Assembly (NCBI RefSeq): GCF_047729875.1
Contig: NZ_CP159826.1
Span: 3,651,041 to 3,715,040, forward strand
Length of the DNA stretch: 64,000 nt
DNA from: Marimicrobium sp913061115
GTDB taxonomy: Bacteria; Pseudomonadota; Gammaproteobacteria; Pseudomonadales; Halieaceae
Direction: 5' to 3'
A program made the position numbers and the translations under genes. The notes below the pieces were generated by a model, which did no database searches, had not been told where the DNA came from, and saw only the letters and a program-made list of their open reading frames with translations. Below are positions 36,808 through 46,365 of this stretch, in pieces; position 1 is the stretch's first letter; the number at the start of each line of letters is the position of its first letter.

Positions 36808-37845
36808 ATGTCCAAAGACAACCACGAAGGCTCAGATGGTGACAGTGAAACGTCCCCTGATGTCGAATCCAAAAATAAACAGCAACGTCATGAATCCGGC
36901 TTTGGGGGTTTCAACGCCAACGACGAGTATGAATACGAAGAACCAGATAGGGATATTGACTACAGCTCGAGCTACAGTACTGATAGCGAAGATGAGGGGT
37001 TTGACGACGCGAGTTCGGATGATGAGGAACAAGACGCCTTCTCCTTCGAGGAAGAGGGTGAAGAAGAATACGAGTCTGACCAGACTCTTGCAGGGGAGCC
37101 CGACGACTGGCTCGAGAATGAAGATAACGACAATGATGAAACTGAAGATAGTACCCAATCCTGGCCGTTAGGCTTGATTGCCGTTGCGGCTGTAGCCCTC
37201 ATGCTGTTAGCTGCCGGTGGTTACGGCGTCATACAGGAGCGCGCTGAAACCGTGGAAGAGCTTCGGCAGTTGCGAGAGACTCTGACGACAGTGACAAGCC
37301 TTGACGATGCAGGCGTTAGCCAAAAAGCCCTGCAGACGCTTAAACAGTCGTATGACGGGCTGACCATAAATGCAGAAGCGCTTATGCGCGAAAACCGCCG
37401 ACTGACGAATGCTGTGGCTGAACTTGAGATCCAACTGGAGGCCAGCCAAGCCTTGCTGCCAGCTAGCAATAAAGTGATTGTCACGTCGGTCTCAGCGGAA
37501 ACACAGCGTTCTGCATCGAACAGCGCTGACCCGGTAGCACCTAAACCCTCTACACCAGTATTCGTCAGCCCTCAGCCTGCGGCGGTCACGGCCTCCTTGA
37601 CGGCATCTTCAGGTGCTTGGTTCGTCAATGTTAGCTCCTACAGTACGCGCGCCGCTGCAGAAAAATGGGTGGACAAGGTGCGCCCTGACGCGGGCAAAGT
37701 TATCGTGTCCGCAAGCACCAGAGAGGGTAAGACATACTATCGGGTTAGGGTGATCGGGCTGGCCAATAAAAGCGCGGCCGCGCAAGTAGCGCGTAAGTTG
37801 GAGGCAGAGTTAACCCTAGATAAGTTGTGGGTCGGCCACGAGTAG
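36808..37845 (+). CDS. SPOR-domain membrane protein with a highly acidic cytoplasmic tail
   Basis: The 345-residue protein has an N-terminal disordered tail (1-118) dominated by Asp, Glu and Ser, a single membrane helix at about 119-141, a coiled-coil segment at about 145-215, a Pro/Ala/Thr-rich linker and a C-terminal SPOR domain (about 267-345: AWFVNVSSYSTRAAAEKWVD, then YYRVRVIGLANKSAA). SPOR domains bind denuded peptidoglycan glycans at the division septum, so a type II membrane protein acting in division or cell-wall processes is likely. It resembles DedD/FtsN in layout, not in detail. Confidence 0.82.
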   Translation: MSKDNHEGSDGDSETSPDVESKNKQQRHESGFGGFNANDEYEYEEPDRDIDYSSSYSTDSEDEGFDDASSDDEEQDAFSFEEEGEEEYESDQTLAGEPDDWLENEDNDNDETEDSTQSWPLGLIAVAAVALMLLAAGGYGVIQERAETVEELRQLRETLTTVTSLDDAGVSQKALQTLKQSYDGLTINAEALMRENRRLTNAVAELEIQLEASQALLPASNKVIVTSVSAETQRSASNSADPVAPKPSTPVFVSPQPAAVTASLTASSGAWFVNVSSYSTRAAAEKWVDKVRPDAGKVIVSASTREGKTYYRVRVIGLANKSAAAQVARKLEAELTLDKLWVGHE

Positions 37846-37956
37846 GCCGCTGACAATGTCTCGGCCTGACTTGGCAGAAGCTGCTTGTCCTGTTACTGTT
37901 TTCCCTGCTGGATACAGTGAGCACACTAAAAACACTACATAGATGAGGTATTTGTG

Positions 37957-38331
37957 ATGAATTATATCAAACTGGCGCTAATTGGCCTGGTCCTAGGAAG
38001 TACGGCAAGCATTGCTGACGACTGCACTGCGCCACCGTCACCCACACTGCCTGATGGCGCTACTGCGACTATGGAGCAGATGCTGGCAGGGCAAAAAGCA
38101 GTGAAAGCTTATCAGGCGGTAAACACGGACTACCGAGCATGCTTAGACCCACTCGTAACCGCGGCCGAAGTAGCTGCCGCAGGTGACTCTCCTGGTCCTG
38201 AGTTAACGAATACGCTGGCACAGCTTAATGAGGACTACAACGCATCCGTCTCTAGCGAAGAGCAAGTTGCTAATGACTTTAATGAGGCTTTGCGCGCGTA
38301 TAAAAAAGCGAACCCCGCTGATGTCGATTAG
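37957..38331 (+). CDS. Small secreted hypothetical protein
   Basis: The 124-residue protein begins with a signal peptide (MNYIKLALIGLVLGSTASIA, cut before DDC). The mature part is alanine-rich and helical with two cysteines (in DDCTAPP and YRACLDP) and the pattern MEQMLAGQKAVKAYQAVNTD. Short periplasmic proteins of this pattern occur in many marine gammaproteobacteria without a known role. ATG 37957 is chosen over GTG 37954 because GAGG lies about nine bases upstream. Paired hairpins follow the stop. Confidence 0.7.
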   Translation: MNYIKLALIGLVLGSTASIADDCTAPPSPTLPDGATATMEQMLAGQKAVKAYQAVNTDYRACLDPLVTAAEVAAAGDSPGPELTNTLAQLNEDYNASVSSEEQVANDFNEALRAYKKANPADVD

Positions 38332-38340
38332 TCCCTTTGG

Positions 38341-38368
38341 CCGTCCGAGCGTTTCCCGCTCCGGACGG
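38341..38368. terminator. Hairpin after the small secreted protein gene
   Basis: CCGTCCGAGC and GCTCCGGACGG form a stem of about ten pairs with one bulged base around a GTTTCCC loop, ten bases after the stop at 38331. No long T run follows. It lies between convergent genes. Confidence 0.5.
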
Positions 38369-38379
38369 TTACTCCTGAC

Positions 38380-38400
38380 GATACGGTAAAAAACCGTATC
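38380..38400. terminator. Perfect hairpin between convergent genes
   Basis: GATACGGT, five A, ACCGTATC is a perfect 8-bp stem with a five-base loop. It lies between the plus-strand secreted-protein gene and glmS on the minus strand, and could end transcription from either side. T runs are short. Confidence 0.5.
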
Positions 38401-38458
38401 GCGCTTATAGAAAAATACGCTACCGTTCGCTCTGTTGCCCGTCGCTCACCGTTGTGAA

Positions 38459-40288
38459 TTACTCCACTGTGACAGACTTGGCCAGGTTGCGCGGTTTGTC
38501 GACATCGGTGCCTTTTTGCAAAGCAACGTGGTATGACAACAACTGCAACGCCACCGTATATACTATTGGCCTGATAACCTCAGGGCAATGAGGCATAGGC
38601 AAGATTTGCACACGGGGCTCGTTGGCAAACCCCGCTTCTTTATCAGCAAAAACAAACAGCTCACCGCCGCGCGAGCGCACCTCTTCCAGATTGGATTTCA
38701 GTTTCCCCAAAAGTTCATCATTAGGCGCCACGGCCACCACAGGCATATCGTGGTCTACCAGAGCCAGAGGGCCATGTTTCAATTCCCCCGCGGGATAGGC
38801 CTCGGCGTGAATGTAGGAAATTTCCTTTAGTTTAAGCGCACCCTCCATGGCAATGGGATACTGAATGCCACGACCGAGAAAAAGAGCGTGCCGTTTGGGT
38901 ATAAAGGCTTCCGACAACAGCCGTATAGCCTCATTGAGCTCAAGTGTTTGCCGCACACACTGTGGTAGATCCTGCAGGGCTGTAATAATGTCCTGCTGCC
39001 GGCTATCCGGCAGCTCGCGACGGCGGCCCAACGCCAGGGTCAACATTAGCAGGGCGACCAACTGTGTCGTAAATGCCTTCGTTGAAGCAACCCCAATTTC
39101 AATGCCAGCTCGCGTCAGAAACACCAGATCACATTCTCGAACCAGAGAACTATTATCCACGTTGGACACCACTAGGCTGCCTATGAATTCGTCCGCACTG
39201 GCGTTACGCAGAGCCGCCAACGTATCGGCGGTTTCACCTGACTGAGAGATCACCACCAGCAACGTACCCGCATGCTGCACGCGCTTTCGGTAACGAAACT
39301 CCGACGCGACTTCAACGACACAACTCACTCCCGCAATTTCCTCCAGCCAATAACGGGCCACCATGCCGGCATGAAAACTGGTGCCGCAGGCTACAATCTG
39401 TACTTTTTTGACTTGGTCGAACAAAGCCGGCGCGGCAGGGCCGAAACGCTCCTCGATCTTTTGCGCGTTAATCGCGCCGGCGAATGTTGCCTCAAGCGCC
39501 TCCGGCTGTTCGAATATTTCCTTGATCATGTAGTGCTCAAAGTCGCCCATATCGGCTGCTTCCAGCCCCTCTTCAATGCGCGCTATTGGCCGCTTAGCCT
39601 CTCTGCCATCAGCGCTGTATACCTGCACGCTGGCCGGAGTGATGCAAACCAAGTCAGCTTCTTCCAGATAAATAAAACGATCTGTTACCTGGCGCAGCGC
39701 CATTGTGTCAGATGCCAGAAAGTTTTCGCCTATGCCCACACCTACCACCAACGGACTACCTTTTCGCGCGCCCACAACTGTGTCAGGGTTTTGAGTATCT
39801 ATCGCCGCTAGGGCATAAGCTCCTTCGAGTTTAGCCACCGTTTGTTGCATGGCTTGCAGCAATGATCCACCGATCGCAAGACTGCGGTGCAGAAGATGAA
39901 CGATAACCTCGGTGTCAGTGGCCGATGTGATTTCGTAACCCTCTTCGACGAGTTCCGCACGCAATGTTGCATGGTTTTCTATGATGCCGTTATGCACCAA
40001 CGCAACACGCCGACCGGATATATGGGGATGCGCGTTTACGCCAGAAGGCTCACCATGCGTCGCCCATCGGGTATGAGCAATACCCGTAGTTCCATGGTAA
40101 GGCTGTTCTCGCTGGGCCTTTTCCAGTTCTGCGACCTTGCCTTTGCGCTTATGTATCCTTAAGCCGTGCTCTTGATCTATCAGCGCCATACCGGCGGAGT
40201 CATACCCCCTGTATTCCAGACGTCGCAACCCTTCCAGCAAAATTTCAGAAACTTCACGCCGCGCAGCGGCGGCAACAATGCCACACAT
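38459..40288 (-). CDS. glmS: Glutamine--fructose-6-phosphate aminotransferase
   Basis: GlmS makes glucosamine-6-phosphate from fructose-6-phosphate and glutamine, the first step to UDP-GlcNAc. The 609-residue product has the N-terminal glutaminase domain starting MCGIVAAAARRE with the nucleophile C2, HTRWATHGEPS near 73, and two SIS sugar-isomerase domains (CGTSFHAGMVARYW near 305, GRGIQYPIAMEGALKLKEISY near 475), ending KSVTVE as in E. coli. It starts two bases after glmU and is probably cotranscribed with it. UDP-GlcNAc supplies peptidoglycan and possibly the EPS initiation step. Confidence 0.97.
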   Translation of the reverse strand: MCGIVAAAARREVSEILLEGLRRLEYRGYDSAGMALIDQEHGLRIHKRKGKVAELEKAQREQPYHGTTGIAHTRWATHGEPSGVNAHPHISGRRVALVHNGIIENHATLRAELVEEGYEITSATDTEVIVHLLHRSLAIGGSLLQAMQQTVAKLEGAYALAAIDTQNPDTVVGARKGSPLVVGVGIGENFLASDTMALRQVTDRFIYLEEADLVCITPASVQVYSADGREAKRPIARIEEGLEAADMGDFEHYMIKEIFEQPEALEATFAGAINAQKIEERFGPAAPALFDQVKKVQIVACGTSFHAGMVARYWLEEIAGVSCVVEVASEFRYRKRVQHAGTLLVVISQSGETADTLAALRNASADEFIGSLVVSNVDNSSLVRECDLVFLTRAGIEIGVASTKAFTTQLVALLMLTLALGRRRELPDSRQQDIITALQDLPQCVRQTLELNEAIRLLSEAFIPKRHALFLGRGIQYPIAMEGALKLKEISYIHAEAYPAGELKHGPLALVDHDMPVVAVAPNDELLGKLKSNLEEVRSRGGELFVFADKEAGFANEPRVQILPMPHCPEVIRPIVYTVALQLLSYHVALQKGTDVDKPRNLAKSVTVE

Positions 40289-40290
40289 AG

Positions 40291-41661
40291 TCAGTCCTTG
40301 GTGTCTCGCGTGCCGGGACGAACCCAGCCCTCGATATTACGCTGTCGGGCTCGACTAACCGCCAATTCACCCTTGCCAACACTCCCCGTAATCGTAGAGC
40401 CCGCAGCAACAAACCCCTGTTCCTCAATCTGCAAAGGCGCAACCAGAGTACTATTGGATCCAACAAACACACCCTTGCCAATGTCCGTCTTATGTTTATT
40501 GACACCATCATAGTTACAGGTAATGGTACCGGCGCCAATGTTAACCTCTGCGCCTACATCACAATCACCAATATAGCTCAGGTGATTGACCTTGCTGCCC
40601 GGGCCTATGCTCGCTTTCTTGGTTTCAACAAAGTTGCCAATGCGGGCACCTTCACTCAATACAGTTCCTGAGCGCAACCGAGCATAGGGTCCAACACTAC
40701 AGTCTTTACCAATGACGGCTTGCTGCAAATGACTCATAGGGTGAATCACTGAGCCGTCCGCCACACTAACGTCAGACAGCACGCAATTTGCGCCCACTGA
40801 AACGTCATTTCCCAGAGTCACTTTGCCTTCAAATACAACGTTGATGTCAATTGAAACGTCTTCGCCACAGGAGAGACTGCCACGGATATCCAGGCGTGCC
40901 GGGTCGGCAATGTTTACACCCTCACGCATTAGTTGCTCTGCCTGACGATGTTGGTACTCACGCTCCACGTGATTGAGCTGAACGCGGTCATTGACTCCGA
41001 AGATCTCCAGCTCAGACTCCACTGCACAAGAAGACACTGTTTTACCGTTAGCGACCGCCAGGCCGAGTATATCAGGAAGGTAATATTCTCCCTGCTGGTT
41101 GTCATTGCCAACTTGGGGCAAGTACGCAAGAAAATCGCGCTGGGGAGCGGCCAATAAGCCGGTGTTTATTTCCCTGATGTCACGCTGGATAGGTGTCGCA
41201 TCTTTATCCTCGACCACGCCAACAAGCGCGCCTATCTTATCTCGAAGTATCCTGCCATAGCCTTGGGGGTTCTGCAGTTCGGCGGTCAACAGCGCGGGTG
41301 CTGTTCGAGCCTGTTGCACCAGGTTTTGCAATGTCGATAATCGGGTCAATGGCACATCGCCATAGAGAACCAATACAATGCTGTCATCAGCGATGGCAGG
41401 CAACGCCTGCAATACGGCATGTCCAGTACCTGCTTGCCGTTCCTGTACTACCCAATTAATATCGTAATGCGCTAAAGCGTCCTGCACCTGCTCACTGCCA
41501 TGTCCAACGACCACATGAATAGCCCTAGGCTCAAGGCCCTGTGCTGTGCGTATCACATGCTCCAGCAAAGGCATACCGCCTACAACATGCAGCACCTTTG
41601 GTAGCCGGGATTTCATCCGCTTTCCCTGACCCGCGGCGAGAATCACGACTTCCAGTTTCAT
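40291..41661 (-). CDS. glmU: Bifunctional N-acetylglucosamine-1-phosphate uridyltransferase/glucosamine-1-phosphate acetyltransferase
   Basis: The 456-residue product has the N-terminal pyrophosphorylase motif LAAGQGKRMKSRLPK (residues 8-22) and a C-terminal left-handed beta-helix with repeating hexapeptides and SYIGDCDVGAEVNIGAGTI near 365-383, the acetyltransferase site. It makes UDP-GlcNAc from glucosamine-1-phosphate. ATG 41661 is the family start; a longer in-frame opening to 41760 lacks similarity. It lies between the atp operon and glmS, as in E. coli and Pseudomonas. Confidence 0.96.
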   Translation of the reverse strand: MKLEVVILAAGQGKRMKSRLPKVLHVVGGMPLLEHVIRTAQGLEPRAIHVVVGHGSEQVQDALAHYDINWVVQERQAGTGHAVLQALPAIADDSIVLVLYGDVPLTRLSTLQNLVQQARTAPALLTAELQNPQGYGRILRDKIGALVGVVEDKDATPIQRDIREINTGLLAAPQRDFLAYLPQVGNDNQQGEYYLPDILGLAVANGKTVSSCAVESELEIFGVNDRVQLNHVEREYQHRQAEQLMREGVNIADPARLDIRGSLSCGEDVSIDINVVFEGKVTLGNDVSVGANCVLSDVSVADGSVIHPMSHLQQAVIGKDCSVGPYARLRSGTVLSEGARIGNFVETKKASIGPGSKVNHLSYIGDCDVGAEVNIGAGTITCNYDGVNKHKTDIGKGVFVGSNSTLVAPLQIEEQGFVAAGSTITGSVGKGELAVSRARQRNIEGWVRPGTRDTKD

Positions 41662-41963
41662 GGTAATTGCTTTCCCGTTATATCCATTGGCCTTCCTAGC
41701 AAAAGAATCTGTTCTTGTTTTTCCAAGATGTATTATGCGCTGCTGGGCATATAACGCCAACTACCGCCGCCTATGACTTCTGTCGCGGCGGTTGCGTAAA
41801 AAGAGGACGTCAAGCACGTCGCTGCAGCTGCCGCCGGTCATTGATGATAGGAACTGCAAGAAAAAGAGCGCCGGCACACGCGAATGCAGTATGCCTATAT
41901 AGTACCTTGACTTTCGTGACCAGAAAAGACCGCTTAAAATCGACTAAAAAGGGGAGAGTGCGA
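41662..41963. other. Intergenic region between atpC and glmU with a GC-rich hairpin
   Basis: This 302-base gap holds a perfect 8-bp stem, ACCGCCGC (41763-41770) with GCGGCGGT (41785-41792), around a 14-base loop. It may end atp operon transcription about 170 bases beyond atpC or lie in the glmU leader. No T run follows on the minus strand. No gene was found. Confidence 0.4.
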
Positions 41964-42392
41964 CTAACCGCGGCCCGACCTGTTCCTCATTTTTCGTAGG
42001 GTCGCCAGCTGAGCCGCCGCTTCCGCCAGTTGTGCGGATGCACGCCCGTAATCAAAGTCGCCGGTTTGGTTCGCAATTGCCTGCTCCGCCTCCTTGCGCG
42101 CCTCTTCTGCAGCCGCTTCGTCAACATCGTCGGCACGGATAGCCGTGTCCGCCAGAATAGAGACCACGCCGGGCTGCACTTCTAGAAAACCACCAGACAC
42201 ATAGTACACCTGCTCGTCCCCGTTTTGGGTCACGATACGCACCGGACCAGGAACCAGCGCAGACAACAGAGGCGCGTGACCATACGTCACACCCAACTCA
42301 CCCTCACTGCCTGTTGCCACAAGCATCTCTACCAAACCAGAAAAGATTTCCTCCTCGGCACTGACGATATCACAGTGAATTGTCATCGACAT
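41964..42392 (-). CDS. atpC: F1Fo-ATP synthase epsilon subunit
   Basis: The 142-residue product has the N-terminal beta-sandwich of subunit epsilon (CDIVSAEEEIFSGLVEMLVA, then GELGVTYGHAPLLSAL at 31-46) and the C-terminal helical hairpin. Epsilon is part of the central stalk and inhibits ATP hydrolysis. It is the last gene of the atp operon, 27 bases after atpD. Confidence 0.95.
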   Translation of the reverse strand: MSMTIHCDIVSAEEEIFSGLVEMLVATGSEGELGVTYGHAPLLSALVPGPVRIVTQNGDEQVYYVSGGFLEVQPGVVSILADTAIRADDVDEAAAEEARKEAEQAIANQTGDFDYGRASAQLAEAAAQLATLRKMRNRSGRG

Positions 42393-42419
42393 ATCATAGT
42401 CTCTCTAAAGCCTTTCTGC

Positions 42420-43817
42420 TTACAGGTTTTTGGCTTTCTCGACGGCTTCTTCTATACCGCCCACCATGTAAAACGCCTGTTCCGGCAAATGGTCATATTC
42501 GCCCGACAGTATGCCCTGAAAGCCAGCAATCGTTTCCTTCAGAGACACATACTTACCGGGTGCGCCAGTGAAGATTTCCGCTACATGGAAAGGCTGGGAT
42601 AAAAAGCGCTCAATCTTACGTGCACGGTTTACCGTCTGCTTGTCTTCCTCAGACAGTTCGTCCATACCCAAAATGGCAATAATATCTTTCAGTTCCTTAT
42701 AGCGCTGCAACACGTTCTGCACCCCGCGAGCGGTATCGTAATGCTCATGGCCGATAATAAGGGGGTCAAGCTGACGCGAGGTTGAATCGAGCGGGTCTAC
42801 CGCGGGATAGATGCCCTTCGCTGCAATATCTCGACTCAGCACCACGGTTGAATCGAGGTGAGCAAAAGTCGTTGCTGGTGATGGGTCAGTCAAGTCGTCC
42901 GCCGGCACATAGACCGCCTGAATTGATGTGATCGAACCCACCTTCGTGGAGGTAATTCGCTCCTGAAGTACACCCATCTCTTCTGCCAATGTCGGCTGAT
43001 AACCCACGGCAGAAGGCATACGACCCAACAGCGCTGACACTTCAGTTCCCGCCAGAGTGTATCGGTAGATGTTGTCGATAAACAGCAGTACATCTCGACC
43101 TTCGTCACGAAATTTTTCAGCCATAGTCAGACCGGTCAGCGCTACGCGCAATCGGTTACCTGGAGGCTCGTTCATCTGGCCATACACCATCGCAACTTTA
43201 GAGTTGGAAAAGTTTTCAACATCCACGACTTTGGATTCCTGCATCTCGAAGTAAAAGTCATTACCTTCTCTTGTGCGCTCTCCCACACCTGCGAATACCG
43301 ACAAGCCGGAGTGCTCAGTAGCAATGTTGTTAATAAGCTCCATCATGTTGACGGTTTTACCCACACCGGCCCCGCCGAACAGACCGACCTTGCCGCCCTT
43401 GGCAAAAGGACACACAAGATCGATCACCTTAATGCCCGTCTCCAACAATTCATTTGACGCGGCTAAGTCTTCATAGCTGGGCGCTTTTCGGTGAATAGAG
43501 GCGGTCTCTTTCGCTCCGATTGGGCCACATTCGTCGATCGGGTTACCCAGAACGTCCATAATGCGCCCCAGCGTCTCAATACCCACTGGGACACAGATGG
43601 GTCCGCCTGTGTTCTCCACCGCCAAGCCCCGACTAATACCCTCGGACGATCCCATAGCAATTGTTCGAACAACGCCGTCGCCTAACTGCTGCTGCACCTC
43701 TAAGGTCAGACCTTTTTCTGTTACTTTTAGTGCATCGTATACCCGCGGCACACTGTCACGCGGGAACTCAACGTCGAGTACGGCGCCAATAATTTGTACG
43801 ATTCGTCCGCTGCTCAT
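42420..43817 (-). CDS. atpD: F1Fo-ATP synthase beta subunit
   Basis: The 465-residue catalytic subunit begins MSSGRIVQIIGAVLDVEFP and has Walker A GGAGVGKT near 150, the GERTREGNDFYFEM block near 182 and the DELSEEDK motif near 385. The start at 43817 is the family start; the longer in-frame opening to 43871 is leader sequence. Adjacent to atpG, 93 bases downstream of its stop. Confidence 0.97.
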   Translation of the reverse strand: MSSGRIVQIIGAVLDVEFPRDSVPRVYDALKVTEKGLTLEVQQQLGDGVVRTIAMGSSEGISRGLAVENTGGPICVPVGIETLGRIMDVLGNPIDECGPIGAKETASIHRKAPSYEDLAASNELLETGIKVIDLVCPFAKGGKVGLFGGAGVGKTVNMMELINNIATEHSGLSVFAGVGERTREGNDFYFEMQESKVVDVENFSNSKVAMVYGQMNEPPGNRLRVALTGLTMAEKFRDEGRDVLLFIDNIYRYTLAGTEVSALLGRMPSAVGYQPTLAEEMGVLQERITSTKVGSITSIQAVYVPADDLTDPSPATTFAHLDSTVVLSRDIAAKGIYPAVDPLDSTSRQLDPLIIGHEHYDTARGVQNVLQRYKELKDIIAILGMDELSEEDKQTVNRARKIERFLSQPFHVAEIFTGAPGKYVSLKETIAGFQGILSGEYDHLPEQAFYMVGGIEEAVEKAKNL

Positions 43818-43910
43818 GTTCGGATCCTCTAGATCAAAGTTCAATTCTGGCTGGCTCGGACCATCGTCCAAAGCCCCATCTTTATTTATACTGATTCTGC
43901 TGGACAGGCG

Positions 43911-44774
43911 TTAGCTAATCGCAGCAGCCCCACTCACAATTTCGGACAGCTCCTGAGTAATCGCTGCCTGTCGCGCCTTGTTGTATATAAGCTGTAGGTC
44001 ATCAATCAAGTCCCCTGCATTTTCGGTGGCGTTTTTCATCGCCAGCATCCGTGCGGCCTGTTCACAGGCGCCGTTTTCGACCACGGCCTGATACACCTGG
44101 GACTCGATATAGCGGGTCAGCAGATCTTCCAATAATTCTTTTGCGTCAGGCTCATAAATATAGTCCCAGTGGTGTTTCATCTCATGGCTCTGCTCTGCCT
44201 CAAGCGGTAACAGCTGCTCCACTTCAGGTTGTTGCGTCATGGTATTCACAAACTGATTGCCCACTAGATAGAGCCGGTCAATCTTGCCCTCTTCATAGGC
44301 GTTCAGCATCGCCTTTACCCCGCCAATCAAGCTGGAAAGCGATGGCTCTTCACCCAAATCACGAACGGCAGCGGTTACATTACCTCCTAGGCTACTAAAA
44401 AAAGCCGCCGCCTTAGCGCCGATCAAACTAAGGTCTACATCGACGCCCTGGTCGTTCCAACCCTTCATTGACCTGACCGTAGTTTTAAACAGGTTCATGT
44501 TAAGGCCGCCACACAGGCCTCGATCGGTGGATACGACAATGTAACCTACGCGCTTGACCTCACGCGTTTCCATATACATATGCTTATACTCTGGCGCTGC
44601 ATTGGCAATATGGCCAACAACGGCGCGCATACGTCGCGAGTAAGGCTTGCCTAGCTGCATGCGCTCCTGAGCTCTGCGCATCTTGCTTGCCGCAACCATT
44701 TCCATCGCACTAGTGATCTTTTGCGTGCTCTGAATGCTCGAGATCTTAGTCCGTATTTCTTTTCCAGCTGCCAT
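43911..44774 (-). CDS. atpG: F1Fo-ATP synthase gamma subunit
   Basis: The 287-residue rotor-shaft subunit begins MAAGKEIRTKISSIQSTQKI, has STDRGLCGGLN near residue 82 and ends in the conserved helix with YNKARQAAITQELSEIVSGA. Length equals that of E. coli and Pseudomonas AtpG. It follows atpA by 16 bases. Confidence 0.96.
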   Translation of the reverse strand: MAAGKEIRTKISSIQSTQKITSAMEMVAASKMRRAQERMQLGKPYSRRMRAVVGHIANAAPEYKHMYMETREVKRVGYIVVSTDRGLCGGLNMNLFKTTVRSMKGWNDQGVDVDLSLIGAKAAAFFSSLGGNVTAAVRDLGEEPSLSSLIGGVKAMLNAYEEGKIDRLYLVGNQFVNTMTQQPEVEQLLPLEAEQSHEMKHHWDYIYEPDAKELLEDLLTRYIESQVYQAVVENGACEQAARMLAMKNATENAGDLIDDLQLIYNKARQAAITQELSEIVSGAAAIS

Positions 44775-44790
44775 TTACGCGTCCTCGGCC

Positions 44791-46335
44791 CTACCAGGTC
44801 TGCGTGCTTTTAAACGTCTCAATCGCGGCCTTGAAGCTGGCGTCGATTTCGTCGTTATAATTGCCCGAAGCGGCGACACTGCTCATCAAGTCTCCGTGCT
44901 CTGAATGCATATAAGACAGCAGCGCACCTTCAAAATCACCGATCTTATCGACCTCAATATCTTCCAGATAGCCTTTATCTGCGGCGAAAAGTACTAAGCC
45001 CATCTCAGCAATACTTTGCGGCGAATACTGCTTTTGCTTCATCAGCTCGGTGACGCGTTCACCATGATCCAGCTGCGCCCTAGTGGCATCATCCAGGTCC
45101 GAGGCAAACTGAGAAAAAGCAGCAAGTTCTCGATACTGCGCCAAGGCTGTACGAATACCGCCGGACAGCTTCTTGATGATTTTGGTTTGAGCCGCACCAC
45201 CCACACGCGATACAGAAATACCCGCGTTCATCGCAGGACGAATCCCCGCATTGAACATATCCGCTTCCAGAAAAATCTGGCCATCAGTAATAGAAATCAC
45301 GTTAGTTGGAACAAACGCTGAGACGTCTCCAGCCTGAGTCTCAATCACCGGCAACGCGGTAAGCGAACCGGTCTTGCCTTTCACTGCGCCTTTAGTAAAG
45401 TCTTCTACGTACTTCGCGTTGACCCGAGCTGCACGCTCCAACAAACGCGAATGAAGATAAAAAACGTCCCCGGGGTAAGCTTCCCGGCCAGGCGGCCGAC
45501 GCAGCAGCAATGATATCTGGCGGTAGGCCCAAGCCTGCTTAGTCAGATCATCGTAAATAATTAGAGCATCTTCACCGCGGTCTCGGTAATACTCTCCCAT
45601 GGTGCAGCCCGCAAACGGCGCCAAGTATTGCATTGCCGCCGGATCAGATGCGGTTGCGGCAACAATAATCGTATGATCCATTGCACCGTGCTCTTCGAGC
45701 TTGCGCACCACCGCTGCAACAGAGGATGCTTTTTGCCCAATGGCGACATAAATACACTTAATCCCTGAACCTTTCTGATTGATAATGGCATCAACAGCGA
45801 TAGCCGTCTTTCCGATTTGGCGATCGCCAATAATCAGTTCACGCTGACCGCGGCCGATAGGCACCATGGCATCGATGGCTTTCAGGCCAATCTGTACCGG
45901 TTGATCAACGGACTGCCGAGCAATAACGCCAGGCGCCACTTTTTCAAGGGCATCGGTCATCGCCGCATTGATAGGGCCTTTGCCATCAATAGGAGACCCC
46001 AGCGCATCTACAACGCGCCCCTGCAGTTCCGGCCCTACGGGCACCTCTAGAATACGGCCCGTGCAGCGACAAGACTGCCCTTCTGCAATACTCTTGTAGT
46101 CGCCGAGAATCACAGCGCCCACTGAGTCGCGCTCAAGGTTTAGCGCCATCCCGTAGATGCCGCCTTCAAATTCAATCATCTCGCCGTACATCACTTCGGC
46201 AAGACCATGGATACGAATAATACCGTCTGTAACCGATACTATCGTGCCTTCATTGCGAGCTTCCGCAGTGACATCGAGCTGGTCGATGCGCTGCTTGATA
46301 ATCTCGCTAATCTCAGATGGATTCAGTTGCTGCAT
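44791..46335 (-). CDS. atpA: F1Fo-ATP synthase alpha subunit
   Basis: The 514-residue non-catalytic nucleotide-binding subunit starts MQQLNPSEISEIIKQRI. Its P-loop reads GDRQIGKT near residue 169 where most bacteria have GDRQTGKT, a Thr-to-Ile change beside the conserved Gly-Lys-Thr. The signature PAMNAGISVSRVGGAAQ near 365 is intact. The change seems tolerable because alpha sites do not catalyse. Confidence 0.97.
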   Translation of the reverse strand: MQQLNPSEISEIIKQRIDQLDVTAEARNEGTIVSVTDGIIRIHGLAEVMYGEMIEFEGGIYGMALNLERDSVGAVILGDYKSIAEGQSCRCTGRILEVPVGPELQGRVVDALGSPIDGKGPINAAMTDALEKVAPGVIARQSVDQPVQIGLKAIDAMVPIGRGQRELIIGDRQIGKTAIAVDAIINQKGSGIKCIYVAIGQKASSVAAVVRKLEEHGAMDHTIIVAATASDPAAMQYLAPFAGCTMGEYYRDRGEDALIIYDDLTKQAWAYRQISLLLRRPPGREAYPGDVFYLHSRLLERAARVNAKYVEDFTKGAVKGKTGSLTALPVIETQAGDVSAFVPTNVISITDGQIFLEADMFNAGIRPAMNAGISVSRVGGAAQTKIIKKLSGGIRTALAQYRELAAFSQFASDLDDATRAQLDHGERVTELMKQKQYSPQSIAEMGLVLFAADKGYLEDIEVDKIGDFEGALLSYMHSEHGDLMSSVAASGNYNDEIDASFKAAIETFKSTQTW

Positions 46336-46365
46336 GCTCTATTCCTCAATCCTATGTCTTAAAGT

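Noticed and set aside
38341..38400. Paired hairpins as a riboswitch or glmS ribozyme
   Set aside because: They lie downstream, not upstream, of glmS and lack such architecture.
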